Source: Micavibrio aeruginosavorus ARL-13 (GTDB taxonomy: Bacteria; Pseudomonadota; Alphaproteobacteria; Micavibrionales; Micavibrionaceae). Taken from it: a stretch of DNA of 64,000 nt. The notes beneath the pieces were generated by a model. That model was not told the DNA's origin. It did no database searches and saw only the letters and a program-made list of their open reading frames with translations. Numbering within the stretch: position 1 is the first letter of the stretch; each line of letters begins with the position of its first letter. Where the stretch lies: NCBI RefSeq assembly GCF_000226315.1, contig NC_016026.1, positions 2,417,984-2,481,983 of the forward strand, written 5' to 3'. This document shows, one piece after another, positions 34,954 to 43,064 of the stretch. The translations under genes and the position numbers were made by a program.

Positions 34954-35587
34954 AAAAATTAACACTCGCGACATTGCGACAACAACTTTTGATGAATACC
35001 TACCGCTTTTTACAAAGGGATTTCTGGCTATTTTAGAAAAAGCGAAAAGTCCTGATTCCAACCCTCATTTACTAATCCAAGAATACTTCGAGAGTGTGTT
35101 CATATACGCATTGATGATGGAAGCTAATTATACGCAGCATAAAAACGAGCTGTACGCATTAAGAAATACACTTGGAGAACTAGCAGAAACTCTACCCCAC
35201 AAAGCTTTTGGACACATTCTTGAAACAAAGCGCGAAAATGATTTCTTTGGCTTCTTTGTCGATGGACTTGTTCACTATGGCTTGCCCAGAAAACCAGCAA
35301 TCGAGCACGTAAGCTTGTGGATGACCAATGCTGGTTACAAAGCAAGTATTGTTAAGGTTAGAAAGGCGCATGAATTATACCGAAAAGAGTGTATTTCAAG
35401 TAATTTTTGGACGATTTCAAAATACTTCGATGACATCAAAGCTCACCGCATTATGTTTCCCAATTTCTCAATGCATAAACAAACCGCTATGAAAATATTT
35501 TCTACTGAAGAAATTTTTGCATTTTCACATCCCAAGGCAAAAACCGCACTTACAAAGTTTAAACAGTTGCTATTGGACATTGGGTGA
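34943..35587 (+). CDS. Uncharacterised AT-rich cargo protein of the element
   Basis: A 214-residue protein without recognisable family, signal peptide or membrane helix. It is helical and charged (FDEYLPLFTKGFLAILEKAK, YFESVFIYALMMEANYTQHKNE, KVRKAHELYRKECISSNFW). The DNA is clearly richer in A and T, with many AAA, TTT and ATT codons, than the genes around it, so it was probably acquired from another source. It overlaps the end of the integrase gene by 11 bases. Cargo placed behind an integrase is often a defence, toxin or fitness gene, but no motif supports any of these here. Confidence 0.75.
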   Translation: MVDRKINTRDIATTTFDEYLPLFTKGFLAILEKAKSPDSNPHLLIQEYFESVFIYALMMEANYTQHKNELYALRNTLGELAETLPHKAFGHILETKRENDFFGFFVDGLVHYGLPRKPAIEHVSLWMTNAGYKASIVKVRKAHELYRKECISSNFWTISKYFDDIKAHRIMFPNFSMHKQTAMKIFSTEEIFAFSHPKAKTALTKFKQLLLDIG

Positions 35588-35593
35588 GAAAAA

Positions 35594-35625
35594 TTGACGT
35601 AGGTATATTTTTTCTACGTACTATC
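35594..35625 (+). promoter_or_regulatory. Putative promoter and operator of the excisionase operon
   Basis: TTGACG at 35594 and TACTAT at 35619 could be -35 and -10 boxes, though 19 bases apart. The inverted repeat ACGTAG (35597) / CTACGT (35614) straddles the spacer and may bind a repressor. Confidence 0.4.
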
Positions 35626-35690
35626 AGCATTTCGATATCATCCATACCTTTTGTGTTTGTACGAACAACGCAGAACACGAAAGGATGAAA

Positions 35691-35867
35691 ATGTTACTCA
35701 CGGTCCCAGAAGCCTGCCAAACACTGAAGATTGGGCGTACCCGTCTTTATGAAATTTTGGCCAATGGTGAAATCAAAGCCCGCAAATCCGGCAAAAAGAC
35801 GCTGATTGAGAAATCAGAGCTAGAGCGCTGGGTTTCCACCCTCCCGAACTATCGGAAAGGGGCATAA
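35691..35867 (+). CDS. Excisionase-like helix-turn-helix protein
   Basis: The 58-residue protein fits the excisionase/MerR-like winged-helix family: VPEACQTLKIGRTRLYEILANGEIKARKSGKKTLIEKSELERWV. In such small proteins the helix-turn-helix lies near residues 8-27 and the wing carries the KSGKK patch. It would bind near the attachment sites and steer the integrase to excision, or act as an AlpA-like activator. AAAGG lies six bases before the ATG at 35691; an ATG at 35685 is too close to it. Confidence 0.85.
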   Translation: MLLTVPEACQTLKIGRTRLYEILANGEIKARKSGKKTLIEKSELERWVSTLPNYRKGA

Positions 35868-35870
35868 TCC

Positions 35871-36257
35871 ATGACCTTAGAAACAAAAACCCCGCCGGGC
35901 AGCGGGGTCTTCGGTAAATCGGGTACAGACCTATACGCTATAGCAACAAGGCCTTTGCGACAAGGACGGCGGCTGGCTGTTAAATTCCAAGTCGAAAACC
36001 AGCCCAGCGCCGTGCACACAGTAAAGGGACAGGTTGCCCGCTCACTCGTGACCCTGATTGTCTCTGGAAACAAGGGTTGCACAGCACTGGAAATATCCTC
36101 CTGGGCACTCAGGTTTGCCGCTTACGTGCATGAACTCCGACAAATAGGCCTAGACATCTCCACCATCAGGGAAGAACACGATGGCGGCTGGCATGCGCGG
36201 TATATCCTGCATACTCCGGTTAGGATCCTGTACCCAACTGAATGGGCCACCCCTTAA
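35871..36257 (+). CDS. Winged-helix domain protein of the element
   Basis: A 128-residue protein coded three bases behind the excisionase-like gene. The C-terminal part (GCTALEISSWALRFAAYVHELRQIGLDISTIREEH followed by ARYILHTPVRIL) matches the small winged-helix domain seen in many phage and island proteins. The N-terminal 65 residues are basic. It is probably a DNA-binding regulator or replication accessory. Its end overlaps a possible early start (36242) of the next gene, but that gene's more likely start is 36311. Confidence 0.75.
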   Translation: MTLETKTPPGSGVFGKSGTDLYAIATRPLRQGRRLAVKFQVENQPSAVHTVKGQVARSLVTLIVSGNKGCTALEISSWALRFAAYVHELRQIGLDISTIREEHDGGWHARYILHTPVRILYPTEWATP

Positions 36258-36310
36258 AACACGCAGGGGCGGCGCTCTATGGGGCCCGCCCCCTTTTTCC
36301 GGGCAATCAA

Positions 36311-36775
36311 ATGTCAAAAAACTATGCAAAGACCAAAGGCCGTAGCGGCCCCAGATTTGTCATGCTTCGTCACGACATGATGGATAGCCCAGCCTGGCGG
36401 TCACTAAGCGCGGAAGCACAGGCTCTCTGGTGTCATGTTCGCCGGCGCTATAGCGGGAGCAACAATGGCGAGATCCCACTCTCCTGCCGGGAAGCCGCGG
36501 CATTATTGAATATAAGCAAGAATACGGCCGCGCGCGCTTTTGAGGACCTTATTGGGCACGGGTTCCTGAAAGTAGGAGAATATTCCGATTTCCGCCTGAA
36601 GACACGTAAGTCCCGGCGCTGGGTTCTCACCCATGAGGCCAATGGAGACCGGGCTCCCACCAATGAATGGCGCGACTGGGGCAAGTCACAAGCCCGCGAA
36701 AATTTAGAACACGGTGTCACCAGAGGGACACACAGTCCCACTGGAGGGACAACACAAACAGTAGCGGACAGATAG
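36311..36775 (+). CDS. Helix-turn-helix protein, replication-initiation-like
   Basis: The 154-residue basic protein begins MSKNYAKTKGRSGPRFVMLRHDMMDSPAWRSLS. It then has a helix-turn-helix (SCREAAALLNISKNTAARAFEDLIGHGFLKVGE) of the type in replisome organisers and phage-encoded DnaD/RepA-like N-terminal domains. The opening phrase about a short domain with DSPAWRSLS is common in such proteins. It ends in a disordered tail. The gene is last in the operon 35691-36775, just before the structured non-coding region that could be its binding site. Confidence 0.7.
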   Translation: MSKNYAKTKGRSGPRFVMLRHDMMDSPAWRSLSAEAQALWCHVRRRYSGSNNGEIPLSCREAAALLNISKNTAARAFEDLIGHGFLKVGEYSDFRLKTRKSRRWVLTHEANGDRAPTNEWRDWGKSQARENLEHGVTRGTHSPTGGTTQTVADR

Positions 36776-37075
36776 AGCGCTCCACGGTATCTCCTATGGG
36801 ACTGTAAACGCCTTTTCGCGCATTCCACAGTGTCACCAGAGATACAGTATATACATCTAGCCATAGGCTCCGTAGGAGCACCCGCGTAGCGTAGCTGCCC
36901 CACACAGCAAAGCGTAGCGTAGCGGGTGCGTCTCATCGAGGAAATGTGGTTCGAATAAAGCACAAACCCCCGCGAACCACGAAGGAGCGACCAACCGGTG
37001 AATTATCGGAGCCCATACGCGCGCGCGTATAGACAATCATGCCCCTTTACCTAATTGCACTTGGTCAAAGTAATT
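36776..37075. other. Structured non-coding region of the element, possible origin or regulatory RNA locus
   Basis: About 300 bases without a gene but full of structure. The 12-mer GCGTAGCGTAGC is present twice (36884 and 36912) inside a stem closed by GCACCCGC (36878) and GCGGGTGC (36922). A second inverted repeat is GTGGTTCG (36946) / CGAACCAC (36973). A perfect 16-base palindrome ATACGCGCGCGCGTAT is at 37015-37030. Short repeats of GTGTCACCAGAG type are at 36716 and 36831. This could be a replication or transfer origin, or a structured RNA. Confidence 0.5.
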
Positions 37076-37420
37076 TTATTCATAACGCATAATTCCAATC
37101 ACCCTGCCCACAATACAGATTGCGGAGGGATCCACCACGAAGGTCTTATATGTAGGGTTTTCACGAATTATCATGAGTTTTTTGAGGGCTGGTTTCCACT
37201 GAAGGCGGACAATATCCAGCTCACCCATCACTCTGAGCGCAAAGAGACCTTCAGGAGTGGGGAGAGTGAGCGTTGTATCAATCACAACACCATCCCCTGG
37301 CTTGATTTTGGGAGACATTGAATCCCCCTTCATAGAAACCGTCATGAGCTGAGAAAAATCTCGCTTAAAATTCTGAATGGGTGGAATTGTGGCGTTCGTC
37401 AAAGCTGAAGTTGCTGTCAT
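37076..37420 (-). CDS. S24/LexA-like peptidase-domain protein without a DNA-binding domain
   Basis: The 114-residue protein is only the C-terminal half of a CI/LexA-type repressor: VSMKGDSMSPKIKPGDGVVIDT has the nucleophilic Ser in GDSM, followed by GLFALRVMGELDIVRLQWKP and ICIVGRVIGIMRYE. An N-terminal helix-turn-helix is missing, although the ATG has open sequence before it. The catalytic Lys expected in the VKRL-like strand appears replaced (IVRL), so self-cleavage may be lost. It may form dimers that assist the separate HTH protein coded at 37935. Its promoter carries a 22-base palindrome. Confidence 0.8.
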   Translation of the reverse strand: MTATSALTNATIPPIQNFKRDFSQLMTVSMKGDSMSPKIKPGDGVVIDTTLTLPTPEGLFALRVMGELDIVRLQWKPALKKLMIIRENPTYKTFVVDPSAICIVGRVIGIMRYE

Positions 37421-37454
37421 TTTGGCTTCCTTTCAGTGTTGTGGGGAATTTACG

Positions 37455-37476
37455 CGCATTACGCGCGCGTAATGCG
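37455..37476. promoter_or_regulatory. 22-base perfect palindrome upstream of the S24-domain gene
   Basis: Half-sites CGCATTACGCG and CGCGTAATGCG meet in the centre. It lies 35 bases before the ATG of the S24-domain gene, where an operator is expected. A related palindrome (37015-37030) with the ACGCGCGC core flanks the other end of the gene. Confidence 0.75.
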
Positions 37477-37487
37477 GCGAAAACCCT

Positions 37488-37829
37488 CTATGCGCCCAGC
37501 GCTCTTTCCAAATCTTTCACAAGCGAAGCCGTAACATTGTGCTCCCAGCTACCGGAGCTGTGCCAAAGCTCAATCTCATGCAAAAGAAAATTGGCCTTTT
37601 CTTTAAACCCAATTTTTGTCTGAGGTGAGTAAGCGGTTATCTCTTTTTCTACATCACACACTTGGTCAAAAAGAACTTCATTCATCCTGTCCGCCTCATG
37701 CCCTCCATACTGAGAGATATTTGTTTTGGTCTGCCCCAATAACTGAGAACGCCGCGCAAAGAGGTCAAACAAAGCTTGGTCCGCATTGTTGCTCTCAACG
37801 TAAAAACCTGATTGCTCGATAAGATTCAT
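37488..37829 (-). CDS. Uncharacterised element protein
   Basis: A 113-residue helical protein (MNLIEQSGFYVESNNADQALFDLF, ADRMNEVLFDQVCDVEKEITAY, FLLHEIELWHSSGSWEHNVTASLVKDLERAL) with no known motif. It reads towards the S24-domain gene and is divergent from the HTH gene, in the place where phages keep early regulators. The ATG at 37829 is taken; a GTG at 37841 directly beside AAAGG is less likely. Confidence 0.6.
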   Translation of the reverse strand: MNLIEQSGFYVESNNADQALFDLFARRSQLLGQTKTNISQYGGHEADRMNEVLFDQVCDVEKEITAYSPQTKIGFKEKANFLLHEIELWHSSGSWEHNVTASLVKDLERALGA

Positions 37830-37863
37830 GATAAGCCGCACCTTTCATAAAAGTTTTATAGAT

Positions 37864-37900
37864 GATACTATCTGTATCAAAGTTTACCCAGAAAGTAAAC
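37864..37900. promoter_or_regulatory. Paired operator-like palindromes in the divergent promoter region
   Basis: GATAC-5-GTATC (37864-37878) and GTTTAC-7-GTAAAC (37882-37900) sit side by side between two divergent genes. The first may be bound by the HTH protein of 37935, as with Cro/CI switches. Confidence 0.6.
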
Positions 37901-37934
37901 AAAAAGAACATGAAATGATACCAAAAGGATAAAT

Positions 37935-38174
37935 ATGATTACCGCCCCCCAGATCCGCGCCGCGCGAGCTTTTTTGAATTGGAGCCAAGATGAACTGGCC
38001 AAGCAAGCCGGTGTATCAGCGCCCACCATTAAGCGCGTGGAGCTGAAAGGCCCAGATTCATCCTCACTGGGAACCATCAAGGCCATCAAAGCCGCGCTCG
38101 AGGCTGGAGGAGTTTCCTTCAGTGATGAAGGCTGTGTTTGCCCCAGCGCAACGCCGTGCAAGAAGACGGCATAA
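37935..38174 (+). CDS. XRE-type helix-turn-helix repressor
   Basis: The 79-residue protein is nearly all one Cro/CI-type helix-turn-helix: QIRAARAFLNWSQDELAKQAGVSAPTIKRVELKG, followed by a helix (LGTIKAIKAALEAGGVSFSDEG) and a short Cys-containing tail. It has no S24 domain, whereas the S24-domain protein coded at 37076-37420 has no helix-turn-helix. AAGGAT precedes the ATG. It is the last gene before the right-hand arm repeats. Confidence 0.9.
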   Translation: MITAPQIRAARAFLNWSQDELAKQAGVSAPTIKRVELKGPDSSSLGTIKAIKAALEAGGVSFSDEGCVCPSATPCKKTA

Positions 38175-38180
38175 AAACTA

Positions 38181-38203
38181 TTGGGGGTACGATTAGGGGT
38201 ATA
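38181..38203 (+). repeat. Right arm-type repeats of the integrase
   Basis: TTGGGGGTACGAT followed directly by the variant TTAGGGGTATA. The first repeats the 12-mer found at 33705 at the left end. Spacing to the right attachment site is about 65 bases. Confidence 0.75.
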
Positions 38204-38265
38204 GCACCCCAGCGCTGGGATAAAGACCATGCTTTATCAACGCCCTACCGTCTCAATCACAGAGG

Positions 38266-38280
38266 GATTGGGCCACCATT
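38266..38280 (+). other. attR: right end of the integrated element
   Basis: GATTGGGCCACCATT matches the tRNA-Ala 3' end (33537) except for one missing T. The imperfect match suggests drift after insertion or an imperfect crossover. The next gene (38299) is 18 bases away and belongs to the host. Confidence 0.65.
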
Positions 38281-38298
38281 TCCCCTTAAAAACAAAAT

Positions 38299-41200
38299 CT
38301 ACACAATGATCTGTCCGGCATCGAACAGGTCCATCGCGTTTGTCACATTGGTGACCCCGGCGAAGTCGGCGATTTTAGTGTAATCCGTGTAGGCCCCGGT
38401 GGGGGAGACGTAGAGGCCGGTGGGGACGGCACCGTTGAAGGCGTTCAGGCCCGCCTGGTAGATGTGGTTGATGGACTGGCTGCCCATTTTGTAGTCATAG
38501 ACGGCCACTTCGTCGATGTCGCCGTTCCAGTATTCGGCGTAGGTCGTGTTGCCGCCCGAATTTTCCGCGCCGACGATAAAGCGATAATCCGATCCCGTAA
38601 TGGACGTGAAATTGGCGTTGGAATAGACCGCGACACCGTTGAAATACAGGGTCGCCCCACCCGCGCCGAAGGTAAAGGCGTAGAAATTCCAGTCATTCTG
38701 GTCCACGTCGTCCGCCGCGCCCATGGCGATGGGGTCGACATTGATGGTGTAGGTGGAGCCGCCAATTTGCAATTCGCCCGTGACATTGCCGTTCGATAAA
38801 TTCGCCCCGAAATGAAATTGACCGTTGGTGGTGCCGGACCCGTGTTTGGATAAAATCGAATGCGTGCCCGTTCCGGTTTCGGATTTGGCCCACGCCATGA
38901 AGGTTCCGGCGGTCAGGTCAAAAATGGCGTTGTCATCAACACGGCCGCGTTCGTTGCTGCCGTTGAAATCGATGGACCCGTCACCAATCGCGGCGTTAAA
39001 CGCCGTATTGTTTTTGCCCGGGTTGTTGTCATAGGTGCCGTTCAAAATCCCCATGGCATCGACCATCGTGCTGCCGTTCGCTTCGCCCATGCGGTAATAG
39101 AGTAGCGGATCATAATTCAGCGTGATGAATTGATAGAGGTCCGCACTGGTGCCGTCGCTTAAGGCCACGAAATCGGCGATCGCCTCGGTCACCGGATCGA
39201 ACGCGGCCAGCAAATCGGATAAATCCAGCCCGTCGCCATCATTATAATCAAAATCATGGATCACATCATCGTCATTGGCCGCGCCAATCCAGTCAAACTG
39301 GAAAATGTCCGCGCCATCCGACCCATAAAGTTGATCCAGCCCATCACCCCCGGCCAGAACGGTCGGGTTGCCGGACGTTAAAATCTGGTCCGCTTCCCAT
39401 TCGATCACGTAACCGCGCGTGGTGCTGGGCAGCTGGTCGTTCCAGACGCCGCCATTGTAAAATTCAAGGTGCGCTTCGAACCCGTTATAATCGTTGGGTT
39501 CGCCCGAACCCCAGTTGGTATAGGCCCCGCCAATCGCGGACCCGTTGGCCAGTCCCTGCCAGAATTGCGTGCCATCATCCGGTCCGCCGACCCAGCGCCA
39601 TTCGCCGTTCACGGTCCCATCCGAACCGCCCAGCCAGAAATTGGCCGTGCCCGTAATCGCATCCAGATAGGCGTTTTCCGTCGCGGAATTGGAATGGGCC
39701 AGATGCCCGGCCACGCCATTGACCAGATAAGCCGTCGCCGCAGAATTGGCCGCCTCCCACGTCAGGGCCGTGGTAACATGCAGATAAAAACTGCCCGTCG
39801 TGGCATTGTACACCAGTCCCGGATACGCCGCGAGGATGGAGGCCGAGGTCACATTGGCCGTTGATCCGGAATAGAGCGTATCCGCCCCATCATTGCCATT
39901 CAGCGTATCCGTCCCGGCACTGCCATACAGCGTATCATTGCCATTGCCGCCATTCAGGATATTGGATACACCGTCATCACTGCCCGGATCGGTGCGAATG
40001 GCGATGTTGTCGAACCGGATGGTGGTGTCTTCATCCGCCGCATTTTTGCCCTCAACCAAACCGCCCAGCGTGATGGTGTGATTGCCCTGATACAACGTGC
40101 CCAGATCAATGCTGACCTGTCGCCATCCGGTGTCATAGGTGGGGTCGTTGCCATCGCTTTCCATGCGGACAATATGGTCGTTGCCGTTCAGGCCATAGCG
40201 CACGCCGTCAATTTCGACATAGACGAAACTGTCTTCGTCCGTTTCATAGGTGCCGGAGCGGATCACCTTGTACTGGAAGGTCAGCACCGTATCCTGCACA
40301 TCTTCGGTCAAGGTGAAGGCGCGGCTGTGCCCGCCGGACATGGGACCGCTGGCTGTCGCGTTGGTGCCATCAAAGAACACTTCCAGCGACCCGTTGCCGT
40401 TGACGCCATCCCCGGTATTGCGGCTGCCACTGACATAGGCCCCGCCCGTGCCGCCAAAAACATTGTCGGCGTAAACAAAGCTTTCCGTGCCGCTGTTGAA
40501 ATTGGTGGTAAAGACGGTCACCGGGGCCGACACGGCATAAAGCGTATCGCTACCATCCCCGCCATTGATCGTATCACCACCCAACCCGCCGGAAATAATG
40601 TTATTGCCCGTCGTTCCGGTCAGTGTATCGGCATAATCCGACCCCACCAGATGCAGGAAATTCGACAGCGTATCCGTGCCCGCACCGCCCGTGGCTGATC
40701 CCGTGGCCAGATTGACCGTTACGCCGGACGTTGCGCTTTGGTAAACAACCGTATTGGTTCCGGCGCCGCCATCCAGCATGTCGTTGCCCAGACCCCCATC
40801 AATCACATCATTGCCCAGCCCGCCGCTGATAATATTGGCCAGCGTGTTTCCGGTCAGCACGTCGGCATAATCCGAGCCGACCAGGTTTTCAAAATTGGAA
40901 ATCGTGTCCGTTCCGGATCCGCCAGTATTCTGCGCCGTGGTCAGCAGCAGTGAAATCGTAATCCCCGCAGCGGCACTGGCATAGGTCAGGGTGTCTGTGC
41001 CCGCCCCGCCATTCATCACATCATCCCCGGCCCCGCCATCCAGCGTGTCGTTACCCAACCCGCCAATCAGCGTATCGTTGTCATTGTTGCCGTACAAAAT
41101 ATCATCGCCCGCCCCACCATTGAGCAAATCATCGCCCGCTTCACCGTAGAGCGTGTCATTTCCGGCATCGCCGTAGAGTTTATCATTGCCCAGGCCACCA

Positions 41201-42015
41201 TAGAGCGTGTCATTATCCGCCCCGCCAGACAGCGTGTCCGCACCATCATCCCCGAACAGATGATCGTCGCCCGCCCCGCCGATCAGCATGTCATTGCCAT
41301 CATCGCCGAACAGGATATCGGCCCCGGCTTCGCCGCTCAGCGTGTCGTTACCAACGCCGCCGTTGGCCACATCATTGCCCAGTCCGCCAACGATAATGTC
41401 ATCCCCATCATCGCCGTAGAGAATGTCATCACCATCTTCACCATAGAGCCAGTCCGCGCCCGTCCCGCCGATCACAACATCATTGCCCGCCCCGGCAAAA
41501 ATTTTATCGTCGCCCGCCCCGCCAAAAATGGCGTTGGCGGCATCGCGCCCGCGAATGCGGTCATGGCCATTTCCGGCATTGATGATATCGGGGTCGGTGT
41601 TGGACCCAACGATGCTGTCATCGCCGCCCGTGCCGTTGTTGGGTGTACCGGAAAAATCGCCTTCTGTCGGGGTCGTGCGGCCAAATAAATGATCCACCGC
41701 CGCCGCGTTCAATGTCGATGTCTGGGTCTGCAACAGGGTCAGCAGCGTGATGTAGCTGGTGTCGACTTGTGTCCCGTTGATGCGAACGGATGCGATCGAA
41801 ATGCTACGCCCGCCTTCGCCCGAGGCATCATTGAAACGGAATTGCAGGCTGGATGGATAATCATTTTCAAAATCGAGCGTGAAGAAATAATCACCATTCG
41901 CGCCGGATGTAATCTGGGCCGATCCAACCACGACACCACCCACCAAAACCTCAAGCGTCGGCGCGTCGGCGCTGAACGATGCGCTGGCAACGATTTGCAT
42001 GGTGAATGTGGACAT
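38299..42015 (-). CDS. Large RTX calcium-binding secreted protein with carbohydrate-binding, C-type lectin and LamG-like modules
   Basis: A 1238-residue mosaic. Residues 1-115 look like a calcium-dependent carbohydrate-binding module (TFTMQIVASASFSADAPTLEV, SLQFRFNDA). Residues about 160-480 hold dozens of GGxGxDxLxG nonapeptides, the RTX beta-roll. About 505-680 is a jelly-roll-like domain. About 725-880 is a C-type lectin domain (TALTWEAANSAATAYL, NFWLGGSDG, YTNWGSGEPNDYNG, VIEWE). About 960-1180 resembles LamG (LLYYRMGEANGSTMVD, DIDEVAVYDYKMG). RTX proteins leave by type I secretion, with a C-terminal signal. None of the usual ABC exporter genes is next to it. The likely role is adhesion to glycans on another cell or surface. 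Confidence 0.88.
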   Translation of the reverse strand: MSTFTMQIVASASFSADAPTLEVLVGGVVVGSAQITSGANGDYFFTLDFENDYPSSLQFRFNDASGEGGRSISIASVRINGTQVDTSYITLLTLLQTQTSTLNAAAVDHLFGRTTPTEGDFSGTPNNGTGGDDSIVGSNTDPDIINAGNGHDRIRGRDAANAIFGGAGDDKIFAGAGNDVVIGGTGADWLYGEDGDDILYGDDGDDIIVGGLGNDVANGGVGNDTLSGEAGADILFGDDGNDMLIGGAGDDHLFGDDGADTLSGGADNDTLYGGLGNDKLYGDAGNDTLYGEAGDDLLNGGAGDDILYGNNDNDTLIGGLGNDTLDGGAGDDVMNGGAGTDTLTYASAAAGITISLLLTTAQNTGGSGTDTISNFENLVGSDYADVLTGNTLANIISGGLGNDVIDGGLGNDMLDGGAGTNTVVYQSATSGVTVNLATGSATGGAGTDTLSNFLHLVGSDYADTLTGTTGNNIISGGLGGDTINGGDGSDTLYAVSAPVTVFTTNFNSGTESFVYADNVFGGTGGAYVSGSRNTGDGVNGNGSLEVFFDGTNATASGPMSGGHSRAFTLTEDVQDTVLTFQYKVIRSGTYETDEDSFVYVEIDGVRYGLNGNDHIVRMESDGNDPTYDTGWRQVSIDLGTLYQGNHTITLGGLVEGKNAADEDTTIRFDNIAIRTDPGSDDGVSNILNGGNGNDTLYGSAGTDTLNGNDGADTLYSGSTANVTSASILAAYPGLVYNATTGSFYLHVTTALTWEAANSAATAYLVNGVAGHLAHSNSATENAYLDAITGTANFWLGGSDGTVNGEWRWVGGPDDGTQFWQGLANGSAIGGAYTNWGSGEPNDYNGFEAHLEFYNGGVWNDQLPSTTRGYVIEWEADQILTSGNPTVLAGGDGLDQLYGSDGADIFQFDWIGAANDDDVIHDFDYNDGDGLDLSDLLAAFDPVTEAIADFVALSDGTSADLYQFITLNYDPLLYYRMGEANGSTMVDAMGILNGTYDNNPGKNNTAFNAAIGDGSIDFNGSNERGRVDDNAIFDLTAGTFMAWAKSETGTGTHSILSKHGSGTTNGQFHFGANLSNGNVTGELQIGGSTYTINVDPIAMGAADDVDQNDWNFYAFTFGAGGATLYFNGVAVYSNANFTSITGSDYRFIVGAENSGGNTTYAEYWNGDIDEVAVYDYKMGSQSINHIYQAGLNAFNGAVPTGLYVSPTGAYTDYTKIADFAGVTNVTNAMDLFDAGQIIV

Positions 42016-42314
42016 CGGCAAAAGCCCTGGGTTTCATCTGTTACGGGAGCAAACGCAGAAACGCCAACGCGGAGGAGATAAGACGGGAGGCGGGGCCACC
42101 CGATCTGAGATCAAGACCCGGACAGAGTCGCTTTCTCAAATACTGGTCATGGGGGCCCCACCACCGTGCCTCTATTATGCAAGGGCGGGCTGATCCATTT
42201 CTTAATTTTAGAGGGGGTCAAAGTCGAAAAAGGTGTTTATTATCAAGCGCTTATGTTTACATAATATCAGCAATCCCACCAAAAAGGGAGGGGAAGTTTT
42301 TATAAATCAAGATG
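42016..42314. other. Upstream region of the RTX gene
   Basis: About 300 bases with no gene. An AT-rich block at 42190-42310 (TTTTTATAAATC, TTATGTTTACATAATATC) probably holds the promoter reading leftwards. TATGTTTACATA at 42250-42261 is a near-palindrome. No terminator is clear. Confidence 0.4.
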
Positions 42315-42806
42315 TTACTGGTAATTGGCGTTGATGGTGTAGCTGCCGCTATAGCTGCCCGCCGCCTGACCGGACTGAATGTTCAGACGGGCGCCAATCG
42401 GGGCGGTGGCGGCCCCGCCAGCAGTAACGGTGTATTGCACGCCGCCCGCATCGGTTCCGACATTGAACTGGTCTATGACCATGGTCGCCCCGCCCGGGCC
42501 GTTTAAAACCACCGATGCCGGGGCGCTGATCTGGACCATATCGGCCCCCGTGGCGCTGGACGACACGCTTTGCACAAGGCACACACCCCGGCTAAACGCC
42601 CCCGGAATGGCGGTGACGCACCCGGTCGTGCTGCGCCCGTTCGACGGCGTTACCGTCACCGACCCCGCCCCCGGACAAGACAGCAGGGTTCCAAACACCA
42701 AAGGCAAATTGCAGTCGATCGTCTGCGCCGCCGCGCGGAGCGGGGCGAGGGTCAGGCTCATCAACATACCGCCCGCCAGAAGCAGGGCTTTATCGCTTTT
42801 CATCAT
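42315..42806 (-). CDS. DUF4402-type exported protein
   Basis: The 163-residue protein has a signal peptide (ALLLAGGMLMSLTLAPLRAAAQ) and a beta-rich body with the pattern of DUF4402 (LVFGTLLSCPGAGSVTVTPSNGR at the start, ... GGAATAPIGARLNIQSGQAAGSYSGSYTINANYQ at the end). That ending YSGSYTINANY is the common family close. Members are exported proteins with a pilus-subunit-like appearance, of unknown function. Four Cys are present. The ATG at 42806 follows AGGA; upstream codons are not needed. Confidence 0.85.
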   Translation of the reverse strand: MMKSDKALLLAGGMLMSLTLAPLRAAAQTIDCNLPLVFGTLLSCPGAGSVTVTPSNGRSTTGCVTAIPGAFSRGVCLVQSVSSSATGADMVQISAPASVVLNGPGGATMVIDQFNVGTDAGGVQYTVTAGGAATAPIGARLNIQSGQAAGSYSGSYTINANYQ

Positions 42807-43064
42807 GGCTTGGTCCTGTCCCTGATTATAAGCGCTCAACGGCGCGTTGCAACCGCTTTCACCCCACCCAAACCTGAAGAAACCATTTATTTCCAGAGAC
42901 TTGCGCCCAAAGCACGAAAGAGGGTGGATTGGGGGCCGATTGGGGCTATATTCCTCTCATAACCTGATGGCGGGACGTATTTCCGCCTTTCCCGGATGCT
43001 GTGGCTTTGCTACCTTTCGGAGGCTGTTTTTAAAAATCACACTTCTCGATAAGGGCTTTAAAAA

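Noticed and set aside
38299..42015. Several long open frames on the plus strand opposite the RTX gene
   Set aside because: They mirror the GGxGxDxLxG repeats, lack ribosome sites and have no independent coding signs.
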